Shown here: positions 27,695-34,204 of the stretch, in pieces | Position numbering within the stretch: the stretch's first letter is position 1 | Layout of the letters: each line of letters begins with the position of its first letter | Source: Fidelibacterota bacterium | Lineage (GTDB): Bacteria; Fidelibacterota; Marinisomatia; Marinisomatales; Marinisomataceae | DNA: 34,204 nt | Assembly (NCBI GenBank): GCA_029253045.1 | Contig: JAQXAG010000101.1 | Span: forward strand, 1 to 34,204 | Reading direction: 5' to 3' | Notes under the pieces: model-generated | Seen by the model: the letters and a program-made list of their open reading frames with translations, nothing else | What the model was told of the DNA's origin: nothing | Databases searched by the model: none | Program-made: the position numbers and the translations under genes

Positions 27695-28039
27695 TTATCC
27701 TGGCGGCCAATTCAACTTTCTTCCTCCAATTAAATGAAGGTGGATATGGTAAACAGTTTGACCTCCATCGTCATTACAATTAAATATTGTTCGATAACCA
27801 GATTGATCAATTTTTAATTCTTTAGCAAGATTCTTTGCTACCAATATCATCTTTGCTACAATAGTAGCATCTTTTTCACTTAAATCATTTAATGTTTCAA
27901 TACATTTTTTAGGAATAATGAGTGCATGTACTGGAGAAACAGGATTAATATCTTCAATTGCAATTACATCATTATCCTCATAGAGGATTGTAGATGGAAT
28001 CTCTCTTTTTATAATTTTTTGAAAAATTGTGTTACTCAT
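27695..28039 (-). CDS. HIT-family (HINT-like) nucleotide-binding protein
   Basis: 'IFQKIIKREIPSTILYEDNDVIAIEDINPVSPVHALIIPKK', 'GGQTVYHIHLHLIGGRKLNWPPG'. Confidence 0.95.
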   Translation of the reverse strand: MSNTIFQKIIKREIPSTILYEDNDVIAIEDINPVSPVHALIIPKKCIETLNDLSEKDATIVAKMILVAKNLAKELKIDQSGYRTIFNCNDDGGQTVYHIHLHLIGGRKLNWPPG

Positions 28040-28760
28040 ATTGTACCATTAATTCATTTAAAATCGATAAAATCGATACTACTGCAGTCTCCGTTCTTAA
28101 TACTGCCTTAGCAACACTAACTTTAAGGAATTTATTGTCATAAATAAACTCTTTTTCTTTTGAAGAAAATCCACCTTCAGGACCTATTAGAACAGCAATT
28201 TTTTTATTAGTATTCACTGCGCCAATAATTTCATCTTTAAAAAAGGTTAGAGTATCTTTAGCTCCAATTGAAGCAACAATATTCAATGCTTCGGCATCAT
28301 ACCATTGTTCTAACTTAGAAACAGAATTTATTTTTGGAATTATACTTCTCATAGATTGCTTAACACCTGAACGCATAACAGAAGTCATTTTTTCTATTGA
28401 AACTGTTGATTTTATTGATCTATCTAAATAAAGAGGAGTTAGCTCTTTAATTCCTGATTCTACAGATTTTTCCACTGCAATTTTCATTCTAGAATTCTTG
28501 ATAATTGGGAGACCTAGATGAATATGGTAGTTTAGTTCATTTTGATTCATAAAAGAATCTAGCACTGAACCTTCTACTATATTTTTATTTGTAAAATTGT
28601 CTATCCTGCAATGATAAGTACCGCCTTCGCCATCTGTAAGCCATATATTAGAATCTACATTAAACCTTAATACATTGATTAAATGATGAGATTCATCTTT
28701 ATCCAAAAAAAATTGGTTATTTTGAATATTACTTTTATCTACAAAAGAAAACTTACTCAC
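28032..28760 (-). CDS. rsmE: 16S rRNA (uracil1498-N3)-methyltransferase RsmE
   Basis: 'DESHHLINVLRFNVDSNIWLTDGEGG', 'KSVESGIKELTPLYLDRS', 'VLIGPEGGFSSKEKEFI', 'VLRTETAVVSILSILN'. Confidence 0.92.
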   Translation of the reverse strand: MSKFSFVDKSNIQNNQFFLDKDESHHLINVLRFNVDSNIWLTDGEGGTYHCRIDNFTNKNIVEGSVLDSFMNQNELNYHIHLGLPIIKNSRMKIAVEKSVESGIKELTPLYLDRSIKSTVSIEKMTSVMRSGVKQSMRSIIPKINSVSKLEQWYDAEALNIVASIGAKDTLTFFKDEIIGAVNTNKKIAVLIGPEGGFSSKEKEFIYDNKFLKVSVAKAVLRTETAVVSILSILNELMVQYE

Positions 28761-29367
28761 GATTGATCTTATACTTTAAATACAGAAAAGCTCCACCATA
28801 ATCTTTCTTATTATGAATAGGTTCTTTTACTTTTAAATAATCGTATCCCAATCCAAATGAAAGAGTATTTGAAGTGTTGGTATTAAAGTTTATTCCAAAA
28901 CCTATAGATCCTCCTGGACTGATTTGAGTATCTGCTTCAGACCATCTTTTTGAAAAACTTCTTATATTTTCATCCCCATCAATTGATATCATTGGACCCA
29001 TAGCAAAAAGTAAGTATGGCTCAAAATTATTTGCAATCTTTCCTTGAAATGGATAATAATTCAATCGAAAGTACAGAGGAAGCATGGTAATATTTTTTTC
29101 TCCTATAATTTTATATTGATTGAAGAATGGATCATAAATTGGATACTCATCACTCCTGATATCATAAAATCTTAAATCGGCTCCGATAGATAAATTTTCC
29201 TTAGAAAATTTTTCAAATTCATATCCAAATCCATAACCATTATTTGTAAACATAAAATTAAGATTATTGGATTTTTCTTGACTATATAGCGACGATGAAA
29301 TTGCTAATATTACTAGTAGCTTTGCCGCAGTTTTAATTAAAAAAAATGATAATATATATCTATTCAT
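28753..29367 (-). CDS. Secreted outer-membrane beta-barrel-like protein
   Basis: Signal peptide then alternating beta-strands ('GYGFGYEFEKF', 'PLYFRLNYYPF', 'FEPYLLFAMGP', 'GGSIGFGINFNTNTSNTLSFGLGYDYLKV', 'GAFLYLKYKI'). Start placed at internal Met (MNRYIL). Confidence 0.6.
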   Translation of the reverse strand: MNRYILSFFLIKTAAKLLVILAISSSLYSQEKSNNLNFMFTNNGYGFGYEFEKFSKENLSIGADLRFYDIRSDEYPIYDPFFNQYKIIGEKNITMLPLYFRLNYYPFQGKIANNFEPYLLFAMGPMISIDGDENIRSFSKRWSEADTQISPGGSIGFGINFNTNTSNTLSFGLGYDYLKVKEPIHNKKDYGGAFLYLKYKINRE

Positions 29368-29503
29368 GATCTTCGAACTCCGCATCCTTTACTTTTTTAT
29401 AATCTATTTTTGTATCTTTTTTTATAGTAGATATCGTTTCTTGTTTATTAAAAAATCTATATACCATAAATAGTACACCAGCTGCTATTATCCATTTCAT
29501 CAT
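29360..29503 (-). CDS. 47-aa single-TM peptide with acidic/lysine tail
   Basis: Own translation: MMKWIIAAGVLFMVYRFFNKQETISTIKKDTKIDYKKVKDAEFEDHE*; start/stop overlap ATGAATAG with the next gene; absent from the supplied ORF track because of size. Confidence 0.6.
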   Translation of the reverse strand: MMKWIIAAGVLFMVYRFFNKQETISTIKKDTKIDYKKVKDAEFEDHE

Positions 29504-29506
29504 AAT

Positions 29507-30148
29507 TTATGAGGGATTAAAATATCTTCTTCCCTTTGCAGGCTCCTGAATTACCTCTAACAAATTCTCAAAATCATCAGGATTATTAACAAAATCAATA
29601 TTGTTGGCATTGATGACTAAGAGAGGCCTTTCATCATAATTAACAAAAAATTCTTGATACTTCTCGTTAACCTGATTTATGTACTCAGTTGTAACGCCTT
29701 TTTCAAAATCACGTCCTCGCTGCTTGATATTTTTCATCAATCGAGATGTATCTGCTTGTAAATAAACTACCATATCTGGCTTAATAATATCTTTTTCTAA
29801 AATATCTGCAACATTAGAATATAATTCAAACTCAGCTTGAGACCGTAATGTGAACTCAGCAAACAATCTATCTTTCTCGAACATGTAATCAGTAATAACC
29901 CCTTTTTGAAATGCATTTAATTGTTTGATTTCTTTCTGTTGTTGTTGATATCTTTGCAACAAGAACCATACTTGAGTTTGAAGAGCATTGCTATCAGGAT
30001 CTTCATAAAATTCTTCTAAAAATGGATTACCTTTAAAATCTTCAAATACTTTTCTGGCATTCAATTTTTCAGCAATCATTTCTGCTAGACTTGTTTTTCC
30101 TACCCCAATAGGGCCTTCAATTGCTATGTATGAATCTAATTGGCTCAT
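29507..30148 (-). CDS. Deoxynucleoside kinase
   Basis: 'IAIEGPIGVGKTSLAEMIAEKLNARKVFED', 'FLLQRYQQQQ', 'ITDYMFEKDRLFAEFTL', 'PDMVVYLQADTSRLMKNIKQRGRDFEKGV'. Confidence 0.92.
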   Translation of the reverse strand: MSQLDSYIAIEGPIGVGKTSLAEMIAEKLNARKVFEDFKGNPFLEEFYEDPDSNALQTQVWFLLQRYQQQQKEIKQLNAFQKGVITDYMFEKDRLFAEFTLRSQAEFELYSNVADILEKDIIKPDMVVYLQADTSRLMKNIKQRGRDFEKGVTTEYINQVNEKYQEFFVNYDERPLLVINANNIDFVNNPDDFENLLEVIQEPAKGRRYFNPS

Positions 30149-30654
30149 GCTTTCTTATCGATTAAGTATTTATCTACTGTTGAAGTATCAGGACATTTTT
30201 CTAATAAATCAATCATCTTATATTTTGTTCCAGGAAAAACCCTATCAGGAATAAGCTCTGCTAATGGAACTAGAACAAATTTACGTAATAAAGCATGAGA
30301 ATGTGGAATAGTAAGTTTTTCAGTTTCAATAAAAGCATTTCCAAATATAATTATGTCTATATCGATTGTTCTTGGAGTGTTTTTTTCTCTATCTAATTTA
30401 CGCCCTAACATCTTTTCTATATCGTGAATTTTATCAAGAAATTGGAATGGTGTAAATACAGTTTTTAACTCTACTATAATATTAAGAAAAGAAGGTTGAT
30501 TAATATTATACAAAGGTTCTGATAAATAAAATGAAGAAGTTCTTATTTCTGTATTTTCTACATAAGAACCAAGCATAGCAATGCATGAAGCAATATTAGA
30601 CTCCTTATCTCCTAAATTTGAACCTAACGATAAATAAATAGTATCAGACATCAC
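30145..30654 (-). CDS. folK: 2-amino-4-hydroxy-6-hydroxymethyldihydropteridine pyrophosphokinase
   Basis: 'YLSLGSNLGDKESNI', 'LLDKIHDIEKMLGRKLDREKNTPRTIDIDIIIFG' type motifs, 'LTIPHSHALLRKFVLVPLAEL'. Confidence 0.95.
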   Translation of the reverse strand: MMSDTIYLSLGSNLGDKESNIASCIAMLGSYVENTEIRTSSFYLSEPLYNINQPSFLNIIVELKTVFTPFQFLDKIHDIEKMLGRKLDREKNTPRTIDIDIIIFGNAFIETEKLTIPHSHALLRKFVLVPLAELIPDRVFPGTKYKMIDLLEKCPDTSTVDKYLIDKKA

Positions 30655-31006
30655 TTTCCTTAGTCATTTCCACTTCAACAAATTCAAGAGGAGTATCAAT
30701 TGGTAGCTCAAACTTTCTTACCTTTACAGTTGCTTTTAAAGGATTATATAGCTTCATTATTTCATTAAGAATTTTATAACAAAGCGTTTCTAGGAGATCA
30801 AAATTATCTGATGAATTAATCTTTTTTACAATATCTATAACTTCAACATAGTTAATAGTTTTATCTATGTTATCATTACTATTATTTATTTGATTTTCAA
30901 AAAAAAGCTCTATATCAAAACCTAGATTAACTCCATCTCTTTTTTCATTATCATATAAGCCATGAAAACCAACTAGTTTTATATCTTTTATTGTAATTTT
31001 TTCCAT
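30644..31006 (-). CDS. folB: Dihydroneopterin aldolase
   Basis: 'MEKITIKDIKLVGFHGLYDNEKRDGVNLGFDIELFFE', 'LLETLCYKILNEIM', 'VKVRKFELPI'. Start set at ATG 31006; the ORF-track start at 31024 is a TTG inside the terminator. Confidence 0.9.
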   Translation of the reverse strand: MEKITIKDIKLVGFHGLYDNEKRDGVNLGFDIELFFENQINNSNDNIDKTINYVEVIDIVKKINSSDNFDLLETLCYKILNEIMKLYNPLKATVKVRKFELPIDTPLEFVEVEMTKESDV

Positions 31007-31021
31007 AGACAATATTACAAA

Positions 31022-31049
31022 CAAAAAACCCTCAAAGATGAGGGTTTTT
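31022..31049 (-). terminator. Rho-independent terminator downstream of groEL
   Basis: aaaaaaCCCTC-aaagat-GAGGGtttttt: 5-bp GC-rich stem extended by A6/T6. Confidence 0.88.
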
Positions 31050-31076
31050 TATGTATTTATTTTGCAATAAACAACA

Positions 31077-33012
<1,936 letters not shown>

Positions 33013-33123
33013 TTTTCCTCCATTATATAACTTATTTTATTAAAAATTTTGCGGTTGAATTTTAGTATAAATACTCAGAAATATCAAACTAATTCTATTT
33101 TTAAGAAGATATTCTTTAAAAAA

Positions 33124-33561
33124 CTATTTTCCTGTGCTCCCAAAGCCGCCTTCACCTCTACTAGATTCTGATAATTCTTCTACCAGTTCAAATTCGATTG
33201 GTGAGCTATCAACAGCTACAAGCTGAAAGTATCTTTCTCCACTTTTCACATGATAATCTTCACTATAAATATTATCAACCATTCCTACCAATTCTCCCCT
33301 ATAACCACCATCAATCAGTCCGATAGAATTAGCTAATCGAATAGGAGTTTTAGAAATACTTGATCTAGGAAATAAGTAGTATGCCTTATTATCTAAGTTT
33401 TCACAGGCAACCTGCAAGTGAATAGGTTGAGTAGAATTACCAGGAATAACTTGGTCATCTACAACGAATAAGTCTAATCCAGCATCGCCAGAGTGAAAAT
33501 GAGAATGATTTTCATATAAAGCTTTTGCTTTATCGTTAAAAGGTTTAATTCTTAGCTTCAT
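33124..33561 (-). CDS. dut: dUTP diphosphatase
   Basis: 'SGDAGLDLFV', 'PRSSISKTPIRLANSIGLIDGGYRGELV', C-terminal 'SSRGEGGFGSTGK'. Confidence 0.93.
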   Translation of the reverse strand: MKLRIKPFNDKAKALYENHSHFHSGDAGLDLFVVDDQVIPGNSTQPIHLQVACENLDNKAYYLFPRSSISKTPIRLANSIGLIDGGYRGELVGMVDNIYSEDYHVKSGERYFQLVAVDSSPIEFELVEELSESSRGEGGFGSTGK

Positions 33562-34204
33562 TTTTATGTATTACCGTACGAATAGGATATGGAATCTCAA
33601 TACTTTCTTGCTGGAAACGCTTATGAATTTTCTTAATAAACGCATTTAAAATAACATTATGGTCTCCAAATTTCTTTCCTTGAAAATAAATAAAGAAATT
33701 AATACTTGATCCAGCAAACTCTCTAAATCGAATTGTTGGCTTATAATCCTTGCTAACACAGTCAAGCTCATCATAAATATTTCCTGCTACTTCCAGCGCT
33801 ACCTTTTCTACGTGATCTAAATCGCTGTCATAAGAGACGCCTATTTGAATTGGAACTCTGAAAGCTGCATCCATTGAGGTGTAATTTTTTGATACAGAAC
33901 CAGAAAGAACAGAATTTGGAATTGATATTACGTTATTAGCTCTCTCTTGAATGGTAGTATATCTCCATCCAATATTTTTAACATATCCTTGATACCCATT
34001 ACTTAGCTCAACATAATCTCCTTCTTTCATCGTTTTACTTAAAATAATATTAATTCCACCAAATAAGTCAGAAAGAGTATCTTTCAAAGCAAGAGAAACA
34101 GCTAAACCACCAACACCTAAAGCAGTGATGAGTGGAGTAATAGATATTCCAAATGATTGTAAAACAAATAAAAATCCTAGTGAAAAAATAGTAGCATTAA
34201 TTAA
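33545..34204 (-). CDS. MscS-family mechanosensitive channel (N-terminus beyond window edge)
   Basis: The open frame continues past the ORF-track TTG start to the edge: LINATIFSLGFLFVLQSFGISITPLITALGVGGLAVSLALKDTLSDLFGGINIILSKTMKEGDYVELSNGYQGYVKNIGWRYTTIQERANNVISIPNS, i.e. MscS TM3 plus beta domain. Confidence 0.93.
   Translation of the reverse strand, partial: LINATIFSLGFLFVLQSFGISITPLITALGVGGLAVSLALKDTLSDLFGGINIILSKTMKEGDYVELSNGYQGYVKNIGWRYTTIQERANNVISIPNSVLSGSVSKNYTSMDAAFRVPIQIGVSYDSDLDHVEKVALEVAGNIYDELDCVSKDYKPTIRFREFAGSSINFFIYFQGKKFGDHNVILNAFIKKIHKRFQQESIEIPYPIRTVIHKNEAKN

Noticed and set aside
33013-33123. CIRCE operator or clear heat-shock promoter upstream of groES
   Set aside because: No TTAGCACTC-N9-GAGTGCTAA inverted repeat seen; TATACT/TATAAT-like hexamers exist, but in such AT-rich DNA without a good -35 they are not convincing.

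Overview
This window looks like an ordinary, very compact, AT-rich bacterial chromosome segment. Essentially every credible gene (about 39) lies on the minus strand, often with 1-20 bp overlaps at start/stop junctions. Content is mostly housekeeping. In plus-coordinate order it runs: HAD phosphatase (cut by the edge), LolA-like, FtsK, GcvT, RuvA, RuvC, YebC, SPOR protein, BatE/D/C/B/A-type aerotolerance cluster, GatA, TatA, DUF4321-like, lipoprotein HtrA, TruA, Lnt, RuvX, RelA/SpoT, DnaB, Ung, omega subunit, Gmk, YicC, MFS, L19, TrmD, S16, SMC, HIT, RsmE, beta-barrel protein, small membrane peptide, dNK, FolK, FolB, GroEL, GroES, Dut, MscS (cut by the edge). The overall style suggests a marine FCB/Marinimicrobia-like genome, but this is inference only. 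No CRISPR, transposon, prophage, tRNA or rRNA was recognised. The most interesting observation is the SMC gene. It encodes a 703-aa protein with complete N- and C-terminal ATPase head motifs but only about 345 residues between the heads and no recognisable globular hinge or zinc hook, so it is an apparently hingeless mini-SMC. Secondary observations: an N-terminally extended Ung with a clamp-motif-like peptide; no rimM between rpsP and trmD; a bat cluster without moxR/DUF58; a terminator hairpin 15 nt upstream of folB; a repeat-encoded acidic S16 tail; and a perfect DnaA-box sequence in the dnaB leader.
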